NCBI GenBank assembly: GCA_023105745.1
Contig: JALGQZ010000009.1
Location: 18,214,564-18,278,563 of the forward strand
Reading direction: 5' to 3'
Length of the DNA: 64,000 nucleotides
DNA from: Austropuccinia psidii
Lineage: Eukaryota; Basidiomycota; Pucciniomycetes; Pucciniales; Sphaerophragmiaceae
Part shown: positions 47,100 through 58,952 of the stretch, in pieces
Layout: every line of letters begins with the position of its first letter
Numbering within the stretch: position 1 is the stretch's first letter
The notes under the pieces: generated by a model
What the model was told of the DNA's origin: nothing
Databases searched by the model: none
What the model saw: the letters and a program-made list of their open reading frames with translations, nothing else
Translations under genes and position numbers: made by a program

Positions 47100-49125
47100 G
47101 TGAGCCTTTGAGATATGACCACATACCCAATAAGGTCACAAAAAAGACTCAGAATAATTATACCTTTAATATAATTATATTAAAATTACTTAGAATAATT
47201 ATACATTAAAAATAATTACTTAAATATACAAAAAATACCATAAATTGGTACAAAACTTGGTTTAACTTAAAAACCAATGAATCAACCTGTAAAGTAAATT
47301 TTACCATTGGATTCCCCATGGTAAAATACACATATACCATTTTTATGGCATATCTGTAAAGTCAATATTTAATGAATTATAAGGTATAATACCTTATAAA
47401 AATCATAAAACCTTATTTATCTCAAGAACTAATGAGACAACATGTGAAATAAATTGTACCAGTGGAATCCCCACGAAAGTCCACACATAAAACAATTAAT
47501 AAGCTAATTTCCGAAGTTAATACTTAAGGAATTAACCTGAATATATGCCCTTTTTTGGTCAACGCATATATTCAAGGCTCATAGCTAATATCTCCTAAAC
47601 TATACATGATAGAATGATGAACCAAAAATAAAGTTACCACGTAATTACTGTAAGAACACAGATATAAAATGTATTTTACAAATTATAAACAAGGTTAAAA
47701 CCTATGATGAAATATTGATAAAAATCAACAGAGCTGTTGACCACTTTGTTGTGAAAGTGTTCCAAACTTAAAAAGAAGTATACAGTTGGATTCTACTAGT
47801 TCATTCGTGAAGAATGATGTAATTTCTATTATTAAATTCAGGGTATAACCCCCTGAAATCAAGGTTTGAAGTTTAAAATATTGAATTTCGACAGAAAAGA
47901 TGAGTTACAAGAAAAATCATCAAAATTAGAGTTTTGATGATGTAATGAAAAGCTCTTGGCAGCATAATAAGGTTATGCCAGGCTATCAGAATTCACTCTC
48001 TGAATGGCTGTAGCGTGTAAAACCTTAAAAGGTATTTAGGATCAAAGTTTGAGCTTAATTTGAGCAGTTATGATCACTCACAGTAACCTTAATTTAAGTT
48101 TAACAGTCTTAAGAGTGATAAAATTGGTGAATACTATTAGTTTATGATTGAAACTAATAAAACCCACAAAATTTGGGGTTCTGCCAAGCCTCTGATGTCA
48201 TCAAACTTAGAGTTATAGTGATAACTCTAAATAATGGTGTAATAATGATGTAATATGGTTTGATAATGATGTAGTCATCTCCAAACCTTAAAATATTGAT
48301 CAATTACAGTTGGTATGATCAGTACACGTCTGCTAGAAGTCTGTTGGACTCTAGGAGGGAGGTATTTACTATAAATAGAGCTCTTTTTACTCTATTTTCC
48401 CCTCAGACGCATCAAAAACATTAAATCAATTAAATCAAAGGTAATTTCTTCATTCTTTATATATAAAACTATTATATTATTAAAGACCAAAGACCACCTT
48501 GTTGTAATCATCTATTTTGACGTGATTAAATCATTTATTTAATTGTTTTTGCTAAAAATCTCTTTAAAAACTCATTTCCACGTAAAAATCCAGAATAATT
48601 TGTAATTTTCTTTATTTTTATTGTAAATACAATTTGAAAAAGTTTAATTTATATTTTTTGGCATAAAATATTTCAAAATTATTATATTAAGTGTTAAAAG
48701 TAGGTTATTTTTTCTTATTATAATAATTTCTCTATTATTACTCTCTTAATAATTCTTTAATTAATATAAATAGTATTTATATTAATTCATAACTTTAATA
48801 TTAGTAATATTATTGTTATTAATTGTTTCTTATTAATAAAAAGCAATTTTTTACGCCTTTATTATTTGTTGGTAACAATAATAAAGAGCTTTTTAAATAT
48901 ATTAATTATTTTATATTAATATATTTACTTATTATATTATGTTTTCATAATATAAATTATATTATTATATTTATTTAATAATATAATTATTTTACGCCAT
49001 AATAATAATAATTATTTATTATTATTATATTTTTAATCTTATTCATTCAATTCATTAGGACATTCAGAGTACAATAAGTAATAAATTAGTAATTTTTACT
49101 TATTGTTTCATAGTCAAACCTTACA
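47100..49125 (+). repeat. 3' LTR of element 6
   Basis: 2,026 bp; TATA box at 48370-48378. Followed by the duplicated TAGAT. Confidence 0.93.
48370..48378 (+). promoter_or_regulatory. TATA box in 3' LTR of element 6
   Basis: TATAAATAG, the same context as 39709. Could drive outward transcription into 49126 onward. Confidence 0.55.
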
Positions 49126-50132
49126 TAGATGCACTGTCACATCAGGATGACATTTCCCCAGAGGAGGGGAGAATTTCATCCACAACAATCCAATGAATTA
49201 TCAACAAACAATCAAGCAAGATAAAATTCAATCCTCAAAATTCTTTTCAGTCAAGATGTATTCATTTCCAAATTTGATTAACTCAATTTAGAAGTCATTG
49301 TGGCAAAATTATCATTAGAGCAGTATTCTTCAATATTTGGGTAAAGGTAAAACTGTCCAAGATTATTCTCTTGATTCCTCTTCCCAACTTCTTCTTTTCA
49401 ATGATTTGGTGGTTGCTCCAAATGAACCCAAAATTTAATTCAGTATACCTTGAAAACAGCATTAATCTCTTCAAGCCGGACACCCTGGCAAAGAGAAGAC
49501 TCTAAAACCTTTAAATTGGGGGTTCCACTGGTATGGCATGACTCAATTTATCAAGTATTATGTCTCATACTGTCAACAGTATTTAAGAAACCAGAATATT
49601 TATAAAAAGAGGTTTGCACTCCTCAAACCTCTTCCAATTCCCAATGCTCATTGGATTTGTCTTTCAATGGATTTCATCACTCAATTGCCAATGTCCAACT
49701 CATTTTATTTAATCCTTGTAATAGTGGACCAATTCTCAAAAATTTCACTTTTCATTCCAACAATGTCTTCAACAACATTGCTGGGTTTGCCCCATTTATT
49801 CATCAAGAATGTTTTCTCAAATCATAGCCTTCCTTCAAGCACTGCTAGTGTTAGAGGCTCTCTTTTTGTTTTTTCCTTTTGGACCAGTCTTTGTCTGCAG
49901 CTCAAGATTTAAACAGATCTATCAACTGCTTAACATTCAGAAGCTTATGGACAGAGAGAGAGGGTCAATCAGATACTAGAACAGTACCTTTAGATTTATT
50001 TCAGTTATCATCAAGATTTTTGGAACACCTGCCTCCCTCTGGCTGAATTTTCCTACAATAACTCTTACCACTCTTCAACAAAACAATCACCATTTTTCAC
50101 TGGTCATGGAAGAGATCCTCAATTTGACTCAG
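49126..50132 (+). pseudogene. Pol of the second gypsy lineage, right half (integrase)
   Basis: Resumes the frame cut by element 6 with LDALSHQDDISPEEG, decays through a broken zinc-finger region, then 49538-49912 gives an integrase core: FIKYYVSYCQQYLRNQ (the second Cys of C-x2-C is Tyr), LSMDFITQLP (first Asp kept) and SVRGSLFVFSFW, where family members read SDRGSLF, so the second catalytic Asp is lost. Near 50050-50130 it reads YNNSYHSSTKQSPFFTGHGR before being cut by an LTR at 50133. Inactive. Confidence 0.82.
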
Positions 50133-50892
50133 TGTCACAGGGGCTCTTCTAAGTGAAGAGGGGCTGCCACTCAGTAAACTGGGACTCACTGCAGAGGGCT
50201 CAAAGGATAAGAGAGGGAAAAACACTTAAAAGTTTAATGACAGTAAGATTGCTAATAAATGATAATATAAGAAAAGCAGCAACAAGAATAAGGGTAAGGA
50301 ATAGAAGAGCCAACCACAAAAAAGTCCAAGTCCACTGTTTCAACCTGTCAGAAGGAAAGAGGAGGGTTAATAAGGATATGGCCACCACAACTCATACTTA
50401 ACAGGCAAGAGGAAAATGCAAATACTAACTTAATACCAATCAATATAATAACCAAGAATAAGAGTAAGAATATTGATTAAATAATAAATAAACTAAACTA
50501 ATTAACTAGGGAAAGGTTCCCAGGGGAGAGAAAGAGGGGCTGGTATATGTGAGAATCACCAGCCCTGATCCAGACAGAGACTTTTCATGAAAGGGATTGA
50601 TGATTGAATTGAATTTGGCCAATACAGGTAGTGTAAAATCTGTACAGGATCTGTACAGGAGGAGTGTTAGTGTTGAGTGATCATGCAGTTTCAGGATATT
50701 TTATCCAAGCTGTATTGGGTAATTCCAGCCTTTACAAGTATTGAAAGGCTGTATTGATTCACCAGACTGTATGCATGCTTCAGAAAGGAAGATTGCCAAA
50801 ACTGATTGCTGATACACACAGTAGATTGCTGATTTGAGGGGTTTGAGTGGGTGTAAGATTGAATTCCCTTACCCCTGACTAGTGGTTGTTAC
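50133..50892 (-). repeat. LTR of the second gypsy lineage, probably 3' LTR, minus orientation
   Basis: 760 bp, TGTCAC...GTTACA on the plus strand. Read on the minus strand it starts TGTAACAACC and is preceded by CAAGAGGGGGATAC, a good polypurine tract, so I read it as a minus-strand 3' LTR. It cuts the integrase relic on its left. If it were plus-oriented it could be the 5' LTR of the ORF at 51722; the polypurine tract argues against this. It is related to 37470-37855. Confidence 0.65.
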
Positions 50893-51721
50893 AGTATCCC
50901 CCTCTTGAAACTGGTGGGCTCCTGAACACCATAATACCCTTCCACTGCTGAGTGGCATTACAAAATCCCCACATTTTTTCCAAAAAAATCTCTTGATTTT
51001 TCTTTTCCTCTCCTCTCTTCATTGTCTTTTATTATATGTTTTCTCCCCTTCTTTTAATATTCAGTAAGTTCTTTGATTTTTGAATCATAATCTTCTGAAT
51101 TTCAATCAATGACTCCTTTAAAGACATGACCCTTGGGTTGTATCTCAAAACTAAGGTCTTAGAGCTCTTCACCTCAACAAATGATTAATAATGGTGATAT
51201 GAACATATATACCCATTATTTGCTGTGAAATTGTTCCTCCTGGGACCTCTTCACCTTGATTGGCCTTTGGCCTCATTCAAGGAGGGGGCTTGTCCCAATT
51301 GTCCTTAAATTTTGGCCTAAAAATTGGTTTTTTGGCCATTTTTGACCCTCTTGAGTATTTTGGGTCATGGCCATTTTTTATGTGATTGTGATGAGGGGCC
51401 TTTTTTGCCCTTTTCGGTCTTTTTGGTCCTTTGGTCTTTGAGCATTTTCTACATTCCATGGGCTGTGGGGGTTACTAGAGCCCCCCAGTGCAACAGTGAG
51501 CCCATATGCCAGAATTCCAGGGGGTCCATGGGACAGTGACTTCACCCTCATTGCCTGGGCCCATTGAGAGGGTCCAGGACCATGGAATCTGACCTTCCCC
51601 AATATTGCAGGGAGGGTGTTGGGTGATGATTGATTGGGGCCATCTTCATTGATGAATCTTCAGGATTGGAGGGCATCATTCTGACACACTGAATGTTTCT
51701 GCCTGCACAATTTCTTTAGCC
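50893..51721 (+). other. Non-coding stretch between LTR and the 51722 ORF
   Basis: Starts with the polypurine-like tract (minus strand), then C/T-rich and later G/C-richer sequence without a convincing gene. Short ORFs on the minus strand (51277-51602) are low-complexity Lys/Arg/Pro-rich and unsupported. Probably a leader or 3' untranslated part of gypsy elements, with an orientation change somewhere between 50950 and 51250. Confidence 0.4.
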
Positions 51722-52563
51722 ATGAGTTCCAAACGGACTGAACTCACTGAATGTTCCCCTTCTGCGCTGCCACCATCTGTTCTTTGTGGTTCTGGCATCC
51801 TCAGTTGGTTTTCTTCCCCTTGCTTGATGGCTTCCTCTGGGCACTCTGATCCTGGCCAAACTCATGATGGCTACAATGCAGTTTAAGTTCTTCATCCTGA
51901 TTTTACTGAATGTTTGGCCAAGGGAAAAGATTGCTTTCAGCATTTAAACCCAAAATCTTCAAAGTGTCGCTTCTGTTTTGTTGGAAAGAAGCCATTTTGT
52001 TGTCCTGGGTCAATGGCTTCCACTGTCAGAAGGTACTTGTGGAGTAAAAAGGATGGGCCTTTTGGGAAGGAGCTCCCAGTGTCTGAATGCCCTACCCCTG
52101 AGGCTACTTCAGGTTATTCTGATTGTGAGTCAAATGAATTTCTTGATTGAATTGGATACTGATATCTTGAATAAGTGACTGATTCTAGGTAGAGGGATGT
52201 GGCAAGGTGGACCAATATTGGAGGATCCATCCCGGTTGGTGGTAGGCCAATCTACTCCAGTTCATCAGTCCCAATTTCAAGGATCAATACTGAAGGTGTA
52301 GTGAAAAGAATAAGAAGAATTTCCAATTCCCCACCTGATCCCAATGCTGAAGGTAGTGATGAGTTGGACTGTGAAGAAGTTGAGGTGGTTAATAATCCGG
52401 TTGGCCATCAATCCCGCACTTCTCCTTCTCAGCCTCCTACCAAAAGGTTCCAAAGCCACCTTATTCTATGTACCCCTAGAGACCTTAAACCAACTCTTGC
52501 TGCCATTCCTACTTCCCTTCCTCATTCTTCACCAAGTTCTCCCCACACCAGTCCTGCCATAAT
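51722..52563 (+). pseudogene. Left half of a decayed repeat-family ORF split by element 7
   Basis: One frame from ATG 51722 interrupted by TAA (51884), a cluster of stops at 52148-52190, then open to 52563. Content: Ser/Pro-rich start, then DFTECLAKGKDCFQHLNP, a Cys-containing part (KCRFCFVGKKPFCCPG), YLWSKKDGPFGKELPVSE, then VARWTNIGGSIPVGGRPIYS and PISRINTEGVVKRIRRISNS, ending in Ser/Pro-rich text. I recognise this from memory as a protein type highly repeated in rust-fungus predictions, usually beside gypsy pol; it may be a Gag-like protein but has no capsid domain or CCHC knuckle. The frame resumes at 62068 after the TSD ATAAT. Stops at 51884 and near 52193 are explicable as C-to-T changes of Gln codons. 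Confidence 0.7.
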
Positions 52564-53951
52564 TGTCAGGCTGAGTCTATGATAAAAGTAATATAAATGT
52601 ATTTACAACTTTTAACTATGACTGTGACATGGTAAAAAGGATTTTAAAAAGACTTATGAGGATTAAAAATGGTTTAATTTAAAAATTAAAGGGCTTTACT
52701 ATATTAAATATAGTGGTGGTGAGCGCTGTTGAAAACCCTGGGTGCAGCTTTATCTGTTGGGTTACAATAATAAAGACTACAATAATTAAAATTAAAAGTA
52801 TACCTGTTTATTACCCAAGAGTAAAACTGTTTTTGACAGTTTACTACATAGGGTATTCAAGAGCAGGATGAGCAAAGCAATTCTGGCTGTGAAAAGCCTC
52901 CTCTTTTTTCCACGTAGAGGAAGTGAAGATTTTTCACTCTCTGAGACAGACTTGTGGTTTGCAAAGACCTTTATTAACCTGTATTGGGCTCAGATGTGGT
53001 TTTGAAACCACATCTGGGCAGTTTTCACCAATACAGGGTCAAAATGTTCATCTGGGGACCTCACAGCCTGATTCTGACGTGTATGACGCATAGAATGCTG
53101 TACATAAGCTGTATGGGACCCAGGTATTGAAGTAAAAACAAGCTTCTTTGTCTATTTGACACCTCATATTCATTATTATGGGACATTATCCCATGGTAAA
53201 GCTGTATTTGTCAGAATGTGGGATTTTGACCTTAAATCAACTGTAGATTTTTCAGTTCTTGAGATATCAACCTCAAAAACTGAATCTGTGTGTATCCCTG
53301 TATGTGTTCTACACAATGGTACCTTATTTGATATGGTTATCATTAAATATGGCAAAGTTATGCCATGTACAAGGTTTTGTACATATGCATGGCTTAGGCC
53401 AAAAGCTGTATTGGGCTTGTTTGCCCCATGACTTCTGCTATAGTTGAGATATGAGGAAATGAATGACACCATAAGATAGCCCTGATTGTGCTCTTTCCAA
53501 AAAGACCCCACTTTAGGTATGTCACACTAAAACTGCAAAAGCTAGATGAGAGGTGAGTGTTTTGTTCACCCTTATTTGGCCTGAATTTAGCCATAACTCG
53601 AGTAATACTGGTGCTAGCTCAGTTTGGCTAGTACCATTGAATAGCCCTGGCTTAGATCTTGATTTTGAGTACCAATTTTATGGGGTTAAGCCTCTCCTTC
53701 TAGATTTTATATGAGAGGTGAAAACTCTGGTTTATGCTCAGCAACAACTTTGAGCAGGAATAACTTTGTTATTTCTTTTCCTATGGTGATGGGACTTATA
53801 TATTCAGAAAGGGGTGAGTTTACTCTTTCTTTTGATATCTTTTGAGCTAATTTGGCTCAACTCCATGTTTTGTTGGTATCTTGGCTATACCATTGGTTTA
53901 TGGTATTTTGGCTATCATGCTTGTGCTCTGGTTTGGAGTCACAGGCTGACA
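52564..53951 (-). repeat. 3' LTR of element 7
   Basis: 1,388 bp, about 50 bp shorter than its partner, owing to small deletions near 52910 and 53125. Confidence 0.93.
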
Positions 53952-53989
53952 TACCCTCCCTCTAAGAAAGTCTCATCATGGATGAGACT
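53952..53989 (-). other. Polypurine tract and upstream hairpin of element 7
   Basis: Minus strand AGAGGGAGGGTA abuts the 3' LTR. Just upstream AGTCTCAT-N5-ATGAGACT (53969-53989) is a perfect 8-bp stem overlapping the Gag-Pol stop. Sequence unrelated to the stems of elements 4 and 6, but placed alike. Confidence 0.65.
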
Positions 53990-54454
53990 ATTCAGTCCTC
54001 TTTGAGGCTCTGAATCTCCTTAAATGAAGGTTCCCATCTGGTATGGCATCCTCTGCCAACCATTTGTCTTTATCAGCTGTTTGGTTCTTGAATCTGACTA
54101 AATCTTGTCTTTGATCCTTCCCATTAAGTCTGATCTTCCTGGCTCTGATGATTTTACTCACAGGTCCAGGGCAGGACTCTGCTTCCACTTTATCAGGTGA
54201 TGTTGTGTTCTTTTTCCTGGAGGGGAATTTGTCCTCCTCTGTTTGGAAGTATGGTTTGACTAAACTTACTGGAAAGACTGGGGCTTCCTGGAAAGTTCCT
54301 CTGTAAGTTTCACTTCCACTGCATTCTTTCCTATCAACATAATGATAGTGAAGGGCCCTACAAATGAGTCTCTCATCTTCTTGGCTCCTTTAAGATTATT
54401 ACAGTTTAGTGTGGACACTAGCACCTGGTCCCCTTCCTTGAAGTCAGGTTCCAT
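53988..54454 (-). pseudogene. Integrase C-terminus and chromodomain, element 7
   Basis: Two frames: 54454-54266 ([29 protein letters not shown]) and 54188-53988 (chromodomain: RKIRLNGKDQRQDLVRFKNQ, DKWLAEDAIPDGN, ending RRFRASKRTE). A one-base loss near 54285 separates them. Together they give the chromovirus C-terminus that element 1 would carry beyond the window. Confidence 0.83.
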
Positions 54455-55422
54455 GTGTGTCTTGTCCCACCTCTGATTATTATATTTTTTGCCTCAGCTA
54501 TGCATTTGGCGGCTGTGTCAAAAGCCCTCTTCCACATATCATGGAAGTCTTTGGCTGTGGGGTGGACGGTCAGAAGATTTTTCTTCAAGTGATCCACAGG
54601 TAACAGGGGATGCCACCCTTTCTCTACTCCTGCAGGTGTTTTTCCTGTGGTAGATTGCTGACTTGTATTATAAGCCGGTTGGCCAGCTGGAAGAAGGGTA
54701 ACCCAGTCATGGATGTATCCCTCATGGTCCTTGTATTCCATGCCATAGGCACAGAACCTTCTAAGGATGTCTTCCATAGTCTGGATCATCCTTTCAGCTA
54801 GGCCATCTGTTTGTGGATGGTAAGCTGTAGAGAATGCAAGCTTGGTGCCAAGCATGTCATATAAGTTGGGCCAAAATTCAGATGTGAATTTTGGGTCCCT
54901 ATCACTAATGATTATCTTAGGGATTCTACAGGTGGATATGATGTTATTCCAGAATAACAGAGCAGTATCCATGTATGTATCCTCTTTATAGCATGGTAGA
55001 CACCTCATTCTCTTGCTGAACCTATCAACTATGATTAGGCAGGGATTGTAGTTTTCTTTGCCCCCTGGGACAAGTCCTGTGACCCAGTCCATATTGATGG
55101 TCTCCCATGGGTGTTTGGGTTCTTCTATATGCTGGAGTAACCCATACTTCTTCCCATGTTTTCTATTTGCCTTTTGGCATCTTTCACAAGTGTTGATGTA
55201 TTCACTCAACTCTTGCTCCCACTTGGGCCACCAAGCTGTGCTTGCTACCCTCTCTTTAGTCCTGTCTTCACTCATGTGTCCCATGTAGGGACAGTCATGG
55301 CATTCCTGCAGGATTAAAGAGATGTGGTCTCTGTCTATCACTGTGAGTGCACTGGTGTGCTTTTTTCTGTGGTAAAGCAGACCATCCACAAGGAAGAACT
55401 TGTTATCCTTGTAGGCCCTCAA
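54418..55422 (-). pseudogene. Integrase, element 7
   Basis: A 334-codon fragment with an intact-looking core: [17 protein letters not shown] and CERCQK (zinc finger), [24 protein letters not shown] and [13 protein letters not shown] (D, D, E). It loses frame at an A-run near 54485. Upstream, a 2-bp loss near 55530 disconnects it from RNase H. Catalytic residues persist, but the polyprotein cannot be made in one piece. Confidence 0.87.
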
Positions 55423-55625
55423 CCAGGGTTCTTCCAGCTCAGATTCCAGTTGTGGACTCCTGTACTTGTGTTGAAGGAGTTGTAGTAATATGCCACACTG
55501 TTTGTGTTTGGCATAAGACTTTAGTACTGCACTAAAAATTCATTGTGCAGTTCTGAGGAACTTATTCCCAATATGGGAGTTTCTGTTCCCTCTGAATCAG
55601 TGTTTCCATTGTCAAGGGTACCACT

Positions 55626-56702
55626 TTATGGTGCCCATTCAGAAAATCTGAAGTTCTTCCTCCTATCTATTTCCATGAAATGGATAGGTATCTTGGCTGA
55701 AACTTCAGGGTCATAAGCTGGATTGCTCTTGAGATTATCCAGTGGCCATCTTCTAAGGCCATCTGCATTAGTATGACTTTTACCCTCTTTGTATATAATG
55801 GTCATGTTCCCTCTATACTCCTGGATGGCTATTTGCCATCTCAGCATGTGTCTATTTGTAGTCTTCATGTTCAGTAAAGACTCCAAGGCTGTGCAGTTTG
55901 TGTAGACTTCAAGCACTGCACCCTCCAGATAGTAATGGAGTTTTTCTAGAGCCCAGACTAGACATAGACATTCAGTCTGGGTGGCCCCATACCTGGCTTC
56001 TGAATCTTTCAGCTGCCTAGAGATGTAACATATTACTCTCTCTCTTGGTTCACCATCCACAATTTGTCTTTGGTGAAGGGCTTCTCCTAAGCCTTGACTA
56101 CATGCTGCATCTATGTATAACTTGAATGGTAGTTCAAAGTCAGGTAAGATGAGCACAGGTGCATTTTTGAGTTCATGTTTGATCCTCTCATATGCATCTC
56201 TTCTTTCCTTGGTAATTTCAAAAACTACATCTTTTGAACATAACTTGTATAAACTACTAGTTATGTGTGCAAAATTCTTGATGTGGTTTCTATAGTAGCT
56301 AGCAAATCCAACGAAAGATTGCATCTCTTTGATGCTCTTTGGTACTGGCTTTTGCAGTACTGCTGCTACTTTATTCTGGTCAATTGCCAGACTGAGACCT
56401 GAGACTTTATGTCCTAGAGCTAGTAGCTCTTGTTGGCCAAAATTACACTTTTTCAGTGAAATCTTCAGATTAATGGGTGTACATTTGCTTAGCACTCTGT
56501 CTATGTAATGTACATGGTCTTTCCATGTCTCTGAGTATATAATGATATCATCAATATATACCACCATCCAGCCTTCCAGTATTTCTTCTTGAAATATTGT
56601 GTCCATCATCCTTTGGAAATGGGCTGGTGCATTTTTGATGCCAAATGGCATCCTGATATACTCATATATGCCCATATGGCATATTATTCTGAGTAATTTC
56701 AT
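55626..56702 (-). pseudogene. RT palm/thumb and RNase H, element 7
   Basis: A 358-codon fragment: [33 protein letters not shown] (RT active site intact), [15 protein letters not shown], then RNase H with [35 protein letters not shown] and YTNCTALESLL, where the catalytic Asp seen in element 1 (YTDCTAL) is Asn. Ends with a TAA after SEWAP. Confidence 0.88.
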
Positions 56703-56717
56703 GGAGTTTGGTTTATC

Positions 56718-57494
56718 TCAATTTTGGTGGAAGCCTTTCATACAATCCATTTTGGTTATGTATTTGGCTTTTGCCAGCTTATCCAGGGCATGGGGTATCC
56801 TGGGTATAGGGTACCTGTCTGCTTTTGTGTATTTATTCAGAACTCTGAAGTCTCCACACAGTCTAGACTTGCCATCATGCCAGGTGATTAGGACAGGGGT
56901 GGTGATTTCCAATATCTCATTATGTCCAATCTTCCTGATGAAATCCATGTCCAGGAGTTCATTGATGTGTTTTTCAATTTCTTTCCTGGTTTCCAGGCTT
57001 TCTGGATAAGAAGGTCTACTAAGCATGGGTGGATAAGGTGTTTCCACATCAAGATATAGCTCTATATCATGCCCTTTGATCTTGCCTATATCGATTGAAA
57101 ATTTATTTTCCTTGTTGGTACCAATTGTATTGTGCCTATTTTTACTGTTGTAAATATCTATGCCATACATCCTCTGTTAGTCTGTTCCCAGTAAGAACCC
57201 TTGGATGTGGGCATCATCTAGCACTACAAACTCTGGGTTGAGTCTGATATTACCCTTCTGGTGGGGTATAATTATCTCTTTGATAATTTTACCAATGGAA
57301 GTCATCTTCCCTGAGGCACTTATAAAGTTCTTTGCATTGGTGGGCAAGAGCTGTTTTTCCCAATTTGGGAAGTGGTTATCCAGATAATTTCTGGCCACTA
57401 TGGAGCAGTGTGCCCCACTATCAATGATGAATGGATATTTAGCATTGTCAATACAGACAGTCATTTTAGTGGAGGTTCCATGTATATATGCCAT
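56718..57494 (-). pseudogene. Protease and RT N-terminus, element 7
   Basis: 57494-57177 holds the protease ([20 protein letters not shown]) and its [10 protein letters not shown] block. A TAA replaces a Tyr codon at 57179. 57170-56718 continues with [13 protein letters not shown], then jumps from FSIDI to GKIKGHD, skipping about 51 residues present in element 1, and runs through CGDFRVLNKYT to KGFHQN, where a TGA replaces Gly. Confidence 0.85.
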
Positions 57495-57602
57495 TCCTTT
57501 GGTTGGTGTAACCAGGAATGTTTGTGCATCTTATGTGTGTTTGCACAAGTTTTTATTGGCAGTATCCTGTGGGATGCCTGCTTCCAAATTTATGTCCTGA
57601 AT

Positions 57603-58836
57603 TTATAGTGGGGTTTCCTCTTGGTATTCTACTAGAAATTCTTCTCTTGGGTCTTGGTCATCATCAGATGGTTCCCTGATGGCATCACCCATGGAGTCTG
57701 ATTCAGAATCCTCTGTTGGGGATTCCTCCTCTGGGACTTTCTCAATGGCATAGACTTTTTTCTTTGCCTTTGGCAAGTTGTTGGCATGGTGGTCTGTTGA
57801 ACCACAATTGTGACAAGAGTTTTTCTTCTTTTCCACCTCTGCCACTCTTTCTTCGGGTTTGTCTTTAAGCTCTACCCTGAAAGGTTGTTTCACTCTGAAA
57901 CCACTGCTCTTATATGGGCTGAATTTCCCTATATTAGTTCTTTTCCTTATGTCTTGTAAGGTATCAGCAATGTCATCTAGAGTGCAATTTTGGTTGCATC
58001 TGCATTTTACTGCATGCTCTAGTTCTCCTGGCAGTTGTGTCAGAAGTTTGTGATTCTTCATTTGGATATTCATCTGAGGATCAATGGCTTTAAGTCTTTT
58101 AGACTTTCTAAGACACCACTCATGGATCTTTGTCCACAGAGTATTTGTCATTGTCAAATGACATGATCTTTTGCCATATCCAAGTTCCATTAATGTACTT
58201 TTGGATGATCTGACTCTTCCACCATGGCCAGTTCCTTCTGCCATGGATTTCTTTCATTTCTGTGTACCATATACTAGCATGACCTTTAAATGCAGTATTT
58301 AATCTAGCAGTGATCCAGTAGTCTGGTATGCTTGTTACATAAATGAAGAGTCCATCAGTATAATCTATGAGTTTCATATGATCATATTCTCCTGTTCCAG
58401 AGAATTTGGGCCAGCTTGAGGCCTCAGGAAGCTGTTTCAAGGCTTCCTTCTCGGAATAAGACATGCCATCTCCCTCCTGGTATTGTGATGGAGATCTTGC
58501 CTTATTCATCAACATGGCATCTGGTTTGATGTCATCTGGTTGATATGTATTTTCCATAACTTGGCCTGGTGGTTGGGGCTTCAAGTTATGGTAGACATTA
58601 AACAATTTGTTTATGTCTTGGTCCAGACAATCCCTGTCCCTTCTGCTATGGTGTTGCTCTTCAAAGACTAGATTCATTCTTTTTTTGGTTTCTTCAGAGG
58701 CTTTGCTCAATTTAGCATGTCCTTCTTCAAGACTTTTAATTATTTTATCCATGGAAGCTGTTAATATCTTCATCCTCTCATGGCTTGCTGCAAGTTCTGC
58801 AAACTTTTTTGCAGATTTGTCAGCATATTGGGACAT
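57603..58836 (-). pseudogene. Coiled coil, capsid-like domain and knuckle, element 7
   Basis: 58836-58120: coiled coil (SQYADKSAKKFAELAASHER) and capsid ([32 protein letters not shown]). A 2-bp loss near 58123 (DKDP/YEWC junction) shifts frame; 58244-57603 continues with [15 protein letters not shown], the domain end and the knuckle [13 protein letters not shown], whose last Cys is Leu, then an acidic spacer ending [13 protein letters not shown]. Loss of the final zinc ligand would cripple RNA packaging. Confidence 0.86.
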
Positions 58837-58952
58837 TTGTAACCACAGTGTATCACTGTTGATGTGACTCTCAGATGTGACAATGTTATGTTCAGTCTGA
58901 GTGGGGGTAATGTTTCTATTACTAGGACTACTGATTATAGAGTGGTTTACAA

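Larger units (their letters stand above)
38440..49125 (+). mobile_element. Element 6: full-length chromodomain Ty3/gypsy element (family D)
   Basis: 10,686 bp, plus strand: LTR 38440-40452, PBS box, spliced overlapping ORF, Gag-Pol (one in-frame stop), hairpin and polypurine tract, LTR 47100-49125. The 5-bp duplication TAGAT flanks it (38435-38439, 49126-49130). The LTRs differ by substitutions and small indels (2,013 vs 2,026 bp), so it is older than element 4. It split a decaying pol gene. Confidence 0.95.

Noticed and set aside
51277..51943. Minus-strand Lys/Arg-rich ORFs as host genes
   Set aside because: Low complexity, overlapping each other and antisense to the repeat-family ORF; no domain.
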